Positions 35,301 to 48,200 of a stretch of DNA of 64,000 nt are shown piece by piece. The notes below the pieces were generated by a model, which saw nothing but the letters and a program-made list of their open reading frames with translations, made no database searches and was not told where the DNA came from. This DNA comes from Serinus canaria (taxonomy: Eukaryota; Chordata; Aves; Passeriformes; Fringillidae). The translations under genes were made by a program, and so were the position numbers. Position 1 is the first letter of the stretch, and each line of letters starts with the position of its first letter. The DNA lies in assembly GCF_022539315.1 (NCBI RefSeq), contig NC_066313.1, positions 29,239,059 to 29,303,058 of the forward strand, in the 5' to 3' direction.

Positions 35301-38300
35301 CCCATAGCATTGAGTTTTGGGGGTCTGTTTTGATGAGAATGTCTATGACAGGAGCCTTACCCTTCTTGCATTCAGTCATCCCTGTAAGAAGAGTTTCTCT
35401 TGTAGAATATGATGAGTGAATGTAACTAATCTTCACATACTCCCTTTGCTGGAAGCATGTAGAGTAGTACCAATTCAAAAAAAGATTTTAGATTCAAAAG
35501 AGCCCTGTGTGGTGGTACATGAGGGCTTATAAATCTCAGTCAGGAGAATCATGGGGGCGAATTTGTTGTTGTTATCAACAGAATGCTGTGTTCCAGTTTG
35601 GATCAAACTTGAGTCATGTTTCCAGTTATGTTGCTTTGAGCTATCATTGTCCATGAGTAATATGCATCATCTACAACTTGACAGTTTTAGAGATAATATA
35701 TCCTTATGCTGGCTTTTAGAGCAGCAAGCATCTAGAACATTGCTTCAGACTTCTCAAGGAACTGGTGAAATTGTTTCTTTCTTGGCTTCTGGTCTTGTCT
35801 AAGTATGTTCTGATATCTTCGTATAAGAATTTTTTTTATTATTATTATTATTACCAGTTAAATCCATCAGTTTTTGTTTTTATTAGAGATCTGGTAAGTG
35901 ACTTCTTGTAACTGGGATTTCCTTATGGGACTCTTATTTAGGAAAAAAAAGCACCCATGTCATGAGAATCTGCCCGTGTTTCTAGCTATTTTTGTTCCGC
36001 TTCCTTCAAGCTTCTGATTTTTGCCTCAGACAAGAGATTGAGACAAGATTACAGAGACTTGTGTTCTTCAGTGTGAGATATCTCTTTATCTCACATCGTG
36101 GATGGCATAGAGGACTGTCCAAGCATTCTCGACACTGTGACCAGTGACACAAAAATATTGTTGTTTCCTTTTAGGCACTGCTCAGAGAATACAGCTGCCA
36201 AAGATGCACAGATCTCTGTTTTCCAATTTAAAACATAAAAACTGCAAAATTTACTTAAACTTAGAATAATGTCATTAATGTTGAATTTGTACTGCCACGT
36301 ATGGGTTGTCATTTGTTCCTTGTGGGTGTCCTGTTGCATTTTTGCCTTTTTTGCCAGAGGCTTTGGAAAGCAGCCAGAGACTTTCGGGCTAGGTACTCTC
36401 TTAAGTGAGAGTAAGAAAACTAAAATAAAGCCAACTGTCTGCCTTCAAGAACTCTTCCTGTTCTTTCAGTGATAAAGTGGCAGATGAAGGAAACATCATC
36501 AAGTTTAATTGGGTGTGATCAGCCCAACTGCCTGGCTGAGATAGAGCGATTTAAAGATGTACATGACACAGATGAGTTCTAAAGAGTGCTTTAATAGAAG
36601 ACAATGTCACAGACCTGTAGACTTTAAGACTGAAAGGGATTTGAGTGTGTAAATTTAATGAGCTCATTGGAGGAAACGACATCACAACTTTCCTCTCGAA
36701 ATTTATTTGGCTTCTTGAGGGAGCTCCCTGAACTGAGGAGGCACTGCAAGCAAAAGGGTAAAGGAAGCATTTAACTAATTGATGGTGAGTGTAAAGTCAA
36801 GTGGAGTGTGCAGAACAGTGCTCAGCTGTGCAGTACATTTTTGGGTGAATGCTTCTAGCTTTCTTTTTGTGCTGCAGACAAAAAGAATTTGAAAGAGGGG
36901 TTCTTTTCTTCAAAAAATAATATAGCAGAAGCAAAGTCATAACCATAAGCAGATGGTCTCTGCTGTCACTTTTTTTTTCTTTCTGTTTGGTTTTGAATCA
37001 GTAGCAAATATTGTTGCATTAACTTATTTCTTTTCCTAGGCTGTAAAAGTACATTCTTAGCTTAAGCCTGAAGATAGTCTTGTCACACAGTTTTGATACA
37101 TTTTGACACCACTAATGGTTTATATATTATTTTTAATTATTCCTTGCTTTTTTACCTTTCATCCATGATGCAACTCTTCCTTTAATCTCATGACAGCTAA
37201 ATTTTCAGTTTTCCCACCAGCCTTCATTGAAAGATGGGGTCAAAGTCTCTTGGAAAGTTTGTGCTCTTGGAAAGTGTGATTTCTCCAATCATCAGTTTTT
37301 ATTTATCCATCACATTATGGATATGCTTAAAACCTGGCAGATGCTGTGCTAATGGACCACATGTGTGTTTATCTACTAATATATGTATAGTTATTAAGCA
37401 ACAATAAAAATCTTAAATATGGTTTAACAAAGCATTTGATTACTCTATAATCAGTGCTTCATATTCAGTACTTGTACAGCTGGCAGTTGGACATCTGCCA
37501 CTCCAAATGGTAACAGAGAAGTGACATTTGTACAATTTAATTTTTCTTATGTGCAAACTGAGGCAGACAGGTTTATGAACTGCATTAATGTGCAGAATAT
37601 ATATTTGTCACTAGAAATAGGAAGATTAATGTAAAATTAATGATTGTAAAGGAATGCTGACGACTTTGAAGTTACTTTTAATGAGCTTTAAGTCACAGAT
37701 TAAAAATTTTTGTCATAATTGAAAGACAAGTCTTCAGTCTGGGGTTTGCTGTGTCTTGTGTGTGTGAAACTGCTATTTATGTAATGCATTTTCTGTATTT
37801 GCTGGTGACTTTCACAGATAAGTGGAAAGATTTTTTTTTCCTTTCAAGAAGAAAGACTTACTTATCAATGCAAAAATATTCAAAGGAAGTCTAGGAATTG
37901 TCTCCAGTCCCAACAGCTCAGCAGTGTATGGTTGCGTTGTCCTGCAACATGTGCCAGTGCTCGCACACTTGGCTGTTTCTCTGACTACCTCAAGAGGATC
38001 ATGGAAAGGTTTGTGGCTCATGAAAGGTTATAAAATGCAAAGAGCTCTTTTAATTCAAAGTGTGTGTCTAAACATGACATTACAATGCTGGAAGAGAACC
38101 CATTTGCAAGTGGTTATCAGGGCAAAGCTACCTACCTTAGATTGCTTTCTAGCTAGGAGGCTCTTTGTACCTGCCTCATTAATTGCACTCGTTCTTCCAT
38201 CCATTAGCAGAGAAGCTGAGCTGCTTCATGAATTAAAGGTGCTTGGTTATTCTGTCTTTGTGGAAGTACTACAAAAAGCAAAAGAATGTGTCAGAAAGAG

Positions 38301-41300
38301 AGAAATTGTAGAGAATGTTGCAATAAAAAAAACCCCAGAGCAACACTGCTTTAGTGTCAATCATTTACCATTAATTGATCTGAATATGCCCATATAGGCA
38401 AGCTCAGTGTAGAGGCTCAGTGGTTTTGCTGGGTACTGTTTAGATTTAAGGTTTCAGGCACAAACCCTTCTCTGTACTTGAAAATGCAATTAGAAATTTT
38501 CAGAGTTTTTGTGCTAGCTCAAAAAAAATGAAGTGTCTAACCATGACATTTTTTTTTCTGTTTCTAAAAATTAATTTCCTTGAAGAAATATGCTGCATGT
38601 GCACTGTGACCAGTGACTGAAAATCTGATATTTCTAAATGATCTCTGCAGTCAGCATCTCCAGGATCCTTATCTCCTTTGCAGTCAGGTCCATCATCCTC
38701 TGTCAGAGTAGGTACTTCAGTGTGCCTGGAGTTCGGGAGGCAGAAGCTGTTCTCCCTGTCAATCTCAGTGGAGAGACTGCACCCTTTGTGTCCCTTCCTC
38801 AGCCTTGCAAGATTCTTCTTCAGTTCTTTGCCTCTCCACCAACTGGTGACTCAACCTGCCCTGCACATTGCAGCACTTTGCTGAAGGAAATTTCAAACTT
38901 TATTTCAGATTATTCCCAGCTGTGTCCTGGGGCTTTAGTTTCTTCTATTTGGTTTTACATTGTTCCTTGATTCCTTTGGACATATTTTGTGAATGCAGTG
39001 TCCTTGGACTGACCCTGAAATGGTATGTGCAGAGTGTGTGTCTCTTCAAGAATCTCTGGCTGGTTTTGTGAACAGGAAGGTATCTTCCATTAGCCAAGTC
39101 CAGGTAATACTGCAATTCCCCTCTCTAAACAGAGGTACTGGGGGAGGGGACAAGAGTGTGGCCTGATTAAGCTGGGCAAGGTTCAGGATGTAAGTTTTAT
39201 ATTTGAGAAGGCAAGATTTAGACTTCTTCAGGCAGGAAAGCAGACAAGCAGAATTAGGGAAAGATGTGTTGTTAGGGGTGACCTGAACATCTGTATGTTT
39301 TGTATGAATTTTGTATGTATTCCAACTGGTAAGATTTCAAGGTATCAACTTAATAGTCATAAGACATGACCCTAGAAGCTCTTGATTTATACAATGCTTT
39401 AATGCGCTCATTATTTCCAATAAGCTCATGATGCCACTGCTCTGTAGGCTGGATTTTTAGTTAATGCTAAATAACTAAAAAAAACTAAAAACTATTGCTA
39501 ATTCCTGTTGGATAAGGATTTTCATTTGAACAAGAATCAGCACCTGGGAAACAGATACTGTATCAACCCAAAAAAGTCCTTTAGAGAGGACTGAGCATTA
39601 AAATTAGTCTGGATCCTTTCAGTCTTGGGACAGAGGTATTTCTGTGTTAACCTGATGAGCAAATGACATCTCTTTCTTCATCCTGCCTGATCAACACCAT
39701 TTGTTTGTTCAAGCAGAGACCCGCTTCCTGACTGAAAAACATGCTATTGTGATCCCTTCAAATGGGTATTTTAAGCTTCATTGGGGAAACCCCGGGATAA
39801 CTGAAAAATTATTTGTATATCTTTGAGAAAGAGGCTTTGCAGATCTAGCTTGCACTGAAATCAAATGGGTTATCTGCAACAGGAAGCTGAAATGACCAAC
39901 AGAACTGATGAACTCATTTTGTTGTCACAGAGAGGAGTTTACATTACTTTCTAGGTAAAATGGGTGTATTTTTCTTCTACAAGTACTTACCATTCTTGCA
40001 CAGCAAACCTTATCATGTTTGTGTGAGTCTCATTACAGATTTGATTGTTCTTGGAGGGAGTTTGTAGTGCTGCTCTCCTGCCAGAGACTTCCAAGTCTGG
40101 TGCTGACCCCAGACTGCAGCAGCCAAGCTGCCCTGGGGGTTATTGCATGCAGGTGCAATGCCTGTATTCCTTCCATGGGATACAGACATTATTTATTTTT
40201 TTTAGAGTCTGAGTCTTATAGACTTAAGAAAAAAACCCACAAATATATAAACTCAGAGTTGCTCCAGGTAATATTTTGTTCATGATTGAAAATGGATGTT
40301 TTTGTCTTTTTTTTCTTTTCTTTTTTTCCAAGTCTTTTTCACAGTTGTGAAAATGAGCTGTACAAGCAGAAAGAATAAACTATACACAATGTGTATACAA
40401 TATATACCCAGTGTATAAGTAAACTGCCTGGAAAATCAGAGAAACAAAACTTTTTGCTTTTTTTTTTTCAATTTAGTAGCAAAAATGTAGAAAAAATGTT
40501 GGCAATGCACTTCTGTTCATACCAGTTTAATGCTATCTCCATAAGCTGCTGCTAGCAGTAGCAGTGTGGAAGTTCAGAGCTTTCTTTTGATGTAGCAGAG
40601 CAAAAACCAGAGAATCATTGCTGGTTTGTGCTACTGGTGAGCACAGTGTCTCTCTAAGAATCAGTTCAATTGAATTGTGTCAAGGCCTTGGAAAGCAGCA
40701 GAGAAATACACTGTGGTAGTGAAATCATACAGCAGATGTTGTTTTCATTCACTTGAACAAACTGCTATGCCTTTGTGATCTGTGATACCACAGTTGCTTT
40801 TCACTCAAAGTATTGATGACTGTTAAATCTTTCAAGGCCCAAGTTTTATAATCCTGCAAGGCTCCTCAGATACATTCTTCTGCACAATGCATAACATCAG
40901 TGCAGTACTGAAATGCTGAAACTGTTGAGTCCCAATTTAATGTTACATGTCCTTTATCCCCCTCTATTCTGGGATTCAGAGAAATACTGTAAAGCAATTT
41001 CCATTTCTTAAATGCATTTCCTTCCAAGCTCTTCCATGCTGATTTCCACTTGACTCTTGTATTATTTTTTTTTCCCCACAATTGTCTCAGGCATGTCCTC
41101 TGGAAGATTTCCTCTGCCAGCCTTTGGGCCACACTTGTGTTGGGAACACAGTTAATTTGTATATGGTTTTCAACTACTTTGTATCTTACTCAGTAAAACA
41201 GATTTCTGCCCAAATTCCTGCCGCCCATCTTATGAACTATTATTGTGTAGGTACTATATTAATTTATATTTATAACAAAAAGATAATGTTTAAAGTTTGA

Positions 41301-42160
41301 ACCTTCAATGTATTTTATATCTCTTTATTTGGTTCAGACTGAGATACTTAAGATACGGACTTTGATCTTACTGTCTCTGTGGAGAAGCTTAATTTTCCCT
41401 CCAGATGAATAGCTTTTGCCAAAATTTGTGGATGATAGATGATTGCTAATCTTTTTCTTTTCATTTTTCAAGCATGAACAAGAAGGTTGTCTTGAAATGA
41501 CAATTGGACAGTGACTAAAGAATACAGTTGGAGTTAGTTGTAGACTAGGAGTGACGACCTTTGGTTCTTGCATTATTGAATTAATTGGGTACTGTTGAAA
41601 GTTTTTGCTGGAGGTTGTTATATTAACTGGAAAAGGTTATGAAGACTTTTGAGAAATGAAGCACCTATGTAAAACAGATAAAGTAAGATATTTAGGAATG
41701 ATGATTATGATTCCGGGTCATTTCTGTGATCAGTTGCCTGTCATCACAGGTTTCAGGTAGCCTTAGGGTTTTTCATTTAAGGCAGCCCTGGGAGGAAAAA
41801 AAAAGCTTATTTGCAGAAGGAATTTTTATTACCACTGATGATAAGAGGGTGAATGTCACTATCAGTATTTGAGTGGACGCGGTGTGTCTGAATCAGGCTG
41901 TGGTTGCTGACCAGTTTCCGTATCCTCATGGGTTCTCCTACAGTTGTTATGTAGTATTTCACCTTTTAATTTTCTGCCATCCAAATAGGGCAAAAGAATG
42001 ACATGAGTCATTAGTAGAAGAGGCTTTAATTGTTCTGGACACCCAGGAGAAATCCATATTGATAGTAAGAAAGGGCAGAAATAGAAAGCAAGAGGATTTG
42101 GATTTTGAGGATGGACTGCCCAAGCTAAAGCCACAAATACCCGAACAGAAGCACTGGTGC

Positions 42161-42208
42161 ACATTATTCTCTACTGCTCACCGTCCAGTGAGCAGCAGAG
42201 AATAATGT
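42161..42208. repeat. Short fold-back, 21-bp arms and 6-base loop
   Basis: The arms 42,161-42,181 and 42,188-42,208 are reverse complements at 20 of 21 positions, and the odd pair is a G:T type pair in RNA. The loop is cgtcca. It lies in ACER3 intron 1 and outside any repeat I recognise. Confidence 0.85.
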
Positions 42209-45200
42209 CCATGTTGGGCTCCCCTAAGGCTCAGCTCTCCTCTGTCACTGCATAGTGCCTGGCACAGTCCTACCAGAGCCTCTGGGCTGATACCCACAGC
42301 TTCCATGCCTCAAGTTGGTTTTTCCAGTGTAGTGCGGACTGGCAGATGCTGGGTTGGATGTACTTGGTAGCTCAAAGCTGTCAGCTGCTAAAATCTGTGC
42401 TTTCTCCTCTGGACAGACCCTTAGACTTAAAGGAGTTGGTGCAGACACTGAACAGGAAGGCAGGATGCTGACGCCACCGTAGGAGAAGAATGGCTGGAAG
42501 GAGTTAAGAATGATGAAAATTACATGGATGATCAGTGTAATATGTTGGTCACTGCTTAGTTTAAGCAGGGGCTGAACAGTAATCTCCATGTCTGTTATTT
42601 CCTTCCAGTCTGACATCATCAACCTGCCTTAAAATAACATTTAAAACAGGTTTTATTTTGTTTTCCAGTAAAGGATATAAAAGAAGCAAATCTGCCCTTC
42701 AGCAACAAGCTTATTGCATGTAATATTCTAACTTTACATCATCTCAGCCTAATCTCTTTAGACTTTGATTGCATTTTCCAGATGTAAGCACTTGCTTTTA
42801 GCGAGCTTTCTAGATTGGTATTTCAAATTATCTGCCTATGTCAACTGTTTTTACTTTAAATTTGCTTTCAAAATCCTTCCAGGTGTACTTCAAAGTAATT
42901 GGTGTGCTTGCTATCATCTTAGATTCATGTTTATTGGAAAAATTATGCTTTCTTTTCCATGTGGTTTCTCATACCCTAGGAAAGCAGTTTTAAAATACGA
43001 CAGGATGGAATAGCAGCTGGCTGTAATGTAAGTTTATTCCTTGCAATCTGGGTAATTGTGAATTTCTTGGATTAAGAATAAAATGTCCTGTAAAGAAGGT
43101 GTCTACTATCATATTTGTCCAAGCTGCTTCCTGAAATCTCAAAAAAATGGTCATGAATAGATTCTTGCATCTCTATTATTGCATTTCTAAATACTGTTAT
43201 TTTTCAGGTAATGGTACATTTAAAATGCAAAAACCAATTATTAATGTTCTACGATGCCCTGCACTTATGACAGGCATTGGTGTGATAAACATACAACTAC
43301 AGTAAGATAATAGACTTCAAAAGACAAGACAGTACCTGGCTTTTTAATTTAGGTGTTGTAGCTATCCTTATTCTGGCCTATCACCTCAGAATATTTTCAT
43401 TGCAATTGCTTTCATAATTATCTGTTAAACTTCACAGCTGGTCCTCCACATTTTAAGCTGCCCTTTTAATGTTCTTCTGGGGAAGAGCAGTTCATGCTGA
43501 TCTCAGACTTCATTCATAAAAAGTTTTGAGACAGATCCCTTGGAAAAAATCAGAAGCCACCCTTCCTCAAAAAAAAAAAAAAATCAGTACAAGTTTTGGG
43601 GCTTTAGGCACTTTTTCTTCACTTGTGATAGCCTTTAAGAATTCCAGGAGGAGAAGTTCATTATGCTAAACATGAGAATTGGTAACAAAAACATTGTTTC
43701 TGGAAAGTACCCAGCTCTTACTGTGACTGCATTTTCTACTTGGAAGCTTTACTTACGAGAAGTGGTGTTGTGAACTCATTCATTTTTATTGTGACAGCTA
43801 AGGTTGGTCAAGTGGCTAGAGGAACACTTTGGTGTTTGAAGGTCCTGACTTCAGTTTTATGCAGGTTTCTTTGTGATTCAGGCAGCTTTCTCCAGCCTGT
43901 CCTGCAGGGATATTGAGACAGAAGACTGGGGTTGCTTAGACCCTGCAGTAAAGGAGACTAAATAGATGACCAGTGTGTTTTAGATTTGAGAGGAAAGAGC
44001 AAAAATTTATTTACCCCTGCAATAAATGTTTCGCTGGCTAAATTTAAATTTGCACTATAAACACAACTGTTGTATTTCTGGGATTGCAAGGGTATCTTCA
44101 AGGATATTGGTTTCTTATGATGAAATAAGTGGAGCTTTAAAATATGAATTTAAGTATTAGCTTTCTCTCATTTATTTTTAGCATAATTTACATAAGAAGC
44201 AAAGTCAGTGTTATATAGTCTTCTGTTAGGTTGTAGTTTTCGAATGCCTTTACTATACAGTAGCAAAGCAGTTTGCAGAGATGAGGGTAAGGAAAAAGAT
44301 AGCTTAATTGTAACCTAGGGCCATTCAGAAGCAGTTTATAATAAGGACTTCTGTAGGATGTGCATTCCAAAGAGGCTTGTGCATCAGAAAATACACCCAC
44401 ACTTTAAAGGTTTGAGCTGAGCTTACTTGTGTGTGTTTTGTTAGTCAGCAGTGTCAAGAGCTTTCTCTTCTAAATACTTTTTGTTTGTTTTGAAGAACAT
44501 GAAATAGTGTAATCAGACTAAAACCATCTGAAAATATTAACTGGACTAGTATGATGAATGCCAAGGGAATGAATTCTGCAGCTGGGATATAAAGCGTGTA
44601 AAACCATAAATCGAAATGTATCACTTGACACAGCATGTTGGAACCACTTATAAATGTGCACTGGAAAGAAAAATCAAATTGCCTTGTTAATAATTAATTA
44701 TTTTCCTAAAATTTCCTCTTTACCCCTCCCCAATCCAATCTATCACTGGAATGGTTTACCTCTTCAGAAGGATATAAACTTGCATATCTGTGCTGTGCTG
44801 TCCTGGAGAAATGGGGGCCCAGCGAGGGAGAAGCAGCCTAGAAAGTCTAGAAGCGCTGCCCTGCATTCCGACTTCAAACACTTAAACCTTCCAGCTGGCC
44901 ACCAGCTCTTCAGCAGCAATGTTGCCTTCAGTGTTTTTGGCCTTGTCCCAGCTCTTGGACTTACTGGAAGCAGCTCTGCTGGGGCTGAGACACGTGCAGC
45001 TGGAACGTGGTGTGCTCACACCAGTGGTATGCATCTGAGTTGGTGCTGGCCTTGGAAGGAGCCTGTGTTCCTACCTTGTCTGCCACCACTCTTCACCCAT
45101 GGTGCATTGTTTCCTTCATGTGTCTTGCACTGTGTTATCCATTCTGTTTGAAACTCTTCCAGGATTTATGGTTTCTTTTGGGAGATGTTGCCACTGCCAG

Positions 45201-48200
45201 ATGCTAGATTTCTAGATGTCCTACTGAAACTTCCCTTTCCCTTGGTTCATCCTGTTAATACTCATGAGAATGCTCTTCTTTAGTAATGCAAATAATATTT
45301 CTTTTCACTCCTTCCCCATGTAAACCCTTTGGATTCCACGTCGCTTTCTTATAGCTTCTGTCTGGCTGAGATTTTGGTAGCTGTTCTTTCCCTTTTCAGG
45401 TCTTCCTTTTCCTGTGTGGTACTCCTAATTGTTGTATCTACTCCCTCCCTCTCATTTGTGCCTTATAGTTTTTCTCATAATAGTATGACAATTTCTATAC
45501 AGAGCTAGATTAATGCAGCATTCCTTTGTAATGTACTTCATTACATTTTTCTGTGCTGTTTTATATGTCTTTTAATTTTATGATTCTTATGATCTATGTG
45601 AACTTGCTCCATAGAGTTCTGATATTATTTTAAACACCGAGGAAGATCTAGTAGTCTCAGTAAAGATCCATTGATTTGTGTTGCTATTTATGTGTACTCA
45701 TTTTTAAAGTTCCTCAGGAAGCTTTCATGCACAGCTTATACAGTTCACTAGTTCCTTCAGTATTTGTTTCCTTCAGTATTCTTCCCGTTTTGTTTTTAGA
45801 AATGTGGTGGCCAGTACAAGTGGCCGCTGAATTGCTGAAGTTGTAACTTCAATTAATGTCCCAGTAAACAAAATCAAGGTTAGTTTAGTATTGGGGAAAG
45901 AAGATTATACAATGTAAGAAATTGATCTTGTAGCTTAAAAACAAATACCCCATGCTCCCATTTTTAAATTTATTTTATAATTTTTTTTTTAAGTCAGCAT
46001 TGGTCCTCTGTTCCAGCCTGCAGCAACACTGTGTTGTATTTCAGTAAGTGACAGGAAGTTTATATTGATCCATCATGCACATTAGCAAATAGGGAGTCCA
46101 GTAATTACAAATTGGCAGAATTCCTGTTGGGATGACTTGGTTTTCTCCCCTTGAGGTCCTTCTGAAATATCAAATGGAAACAGGAGTTTTCATTTCCTAA
46201 CACTCTGAAGTGCAGTTATTGTGGACTTTGAAGTGGAATATATTAAAACTGGCTTGTGGAAGTGAAAATCTAATTGCTGCTCTGCCCTCCTGGTGATAAG
46301 CCGTAAGCGAAAACAGCGCAAGGTTGAAGTGAGTGGCCAAACCAGGTGATTCTGGGTAGTTGGTTCTTCTGAGCAGAGAGCATACCTAATGGTAGATGGT
46401 TATGCTCTCAAATGTACCTGAATTGCATTGTTTTACAATTTCTTGAAACTTGGTAAACTCTCTAATAATGAGCTGTAGTTTGCACCAGAACTGCGTGAGG
46501 TGATTCCAGAAACAAAACCATGAAATAGAATTCCTTATATCTGAAAGCAGATAGAAGGATGAATCAAGTTCTACATGATGCCATCTGAGAGGCTTTGTTT
46601 TTTAGAATTATTTCTAATTTCTTCTTGCAGTGATGTAAAAAGTTAAAGCTACATGATCCAGGAATTGACTGTGCAGAGTGCCATGATATCCAGACAATGA
46701 AATTGATGTTTTTAGCCCCAAAACTTTGTTTGTTTGCTTGTGTGTTTACTTAAAGGGATACTTTGACTCCATTACAACTTAGGAAAGTGGCTGCTATTTT
46801 CTAAAATATATCTTTCTCCTGTTTCACAGTGGGATGCAAAAATCCTACTATAATGAAAAGTCTTACTGTGGTGAATGTTTTTTTTGATAGTCCTCATATT
46901 AAATGAGCTCTTTATGCTTTATGTATATTCAACTTTTTAAACAGCAAATGTTTTCTTCTTTTCTTACTGAGGGTAAGATTTATTTTCATTGGTTTGAGTC
47001 TTTTAAAAACCATAAGAGAGTGAAAAGTCTTAATTTGTTTGACAGAGAGAGCAAGAACATTTTAAAATTTTAAAAGATCCTTGTGCTTGGTGAATCTTGC
47101 TGTCATTCTGTATACAAACATAGGAGAAAGGATCTCTTAACACAGGATAAGTCACACTGATCACCTTGTCAAAAGCTGAATATGATAATTTTTGCTTCTT
47201 TTTTATGATAGCACTTTTCCTCCCTCACCAAAACCAGCATCTTTATTCTAACTCCCAGCATTTTTCCTTATCTTTTTGCATCCTGTTTATTATTCCTTTA
47301 TGACCATATTCTTTTACAACTTATTTACAACTTCACTTTTTTTTCCTCTTTTGACTCTTCATCCAAATTTATTGTAGCACTTACTTTCTAGTGTGGAATT
47401 AACTACATATTTGGAAAAATGGAAATGTTATGAAAGGTACTTCAAAGTTGTGTCCTTCCTAACTGTATTTGCAATGTCTGTGCAACAGTAAGCTGTATAT
47501 TGTACCTGGGTCTGCCGGTAGAAACTATTTCCCTTTTTAAGTTATTTTTGTTTGTATTTGTGGTCAGTCTTTGTATGGATCTTTGTGTGTTAGTGATAGC
47601 ACACATATTTCTTAGGGCCTGAAGATGACTGTGAATGTACATGTATTAGAAAAAGACTTATCAGGTTTAGCTGCTGTATTTGTAGAATGGGAAGCAGATG
47701 TTGTTTAACACTCACTGTTCTTCTTCCTACAGACAGAAGCTTGTTGCAAAGATGTTTTGCATAAATTTGATTTTGTTCTGGTACCTTATGGCATTCTCTC
47801 AATGAATAAAACATTACTTTGAAACAATGATTTGCATTAAAACAGTCTTGAATGACTTCTATGGAAATTTGTGCAGTCAGTCACATTATCATGATTAGAC
47901 CTTCATTTAGCCCTGTGCCTAGTACCATGTATAAATTTTTTGGACATGGTCTGGTTTAGTACTCTGGTAGGCTACTGCATCATGTCATCTGATTGTGCAG
48001 CTTCCTGAGCTCCACTCTGAAAGCGCTGCTCATTTCTGTTGGGAAGCAGTTGTAAATATTTCCTCTCTAATGGAAAGCTTTCCTCTTTATTCTAGCCTGC
48101 ATTTATTTACAGTTAGTTTATATCTATTTAGTCATTGTCAGTATTATCTTTCAGTTCAAACAGCTCCCTTTTGTCAATGGCATTGACAAGCGATGTCTTT

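Noticed and set aside
42245..42622. 125-codon frame on the - strand in intron 1
   Set aside because: No domain, homology or splice context supports it.
44654..45151. 165-codon ATG-started frame in intron 1, in a GC-richer patch
   Set aside because: No similarity to a family I know, no splice-site context linking it to ACER3, and local GC enrichment makes a chance open frame more likely.
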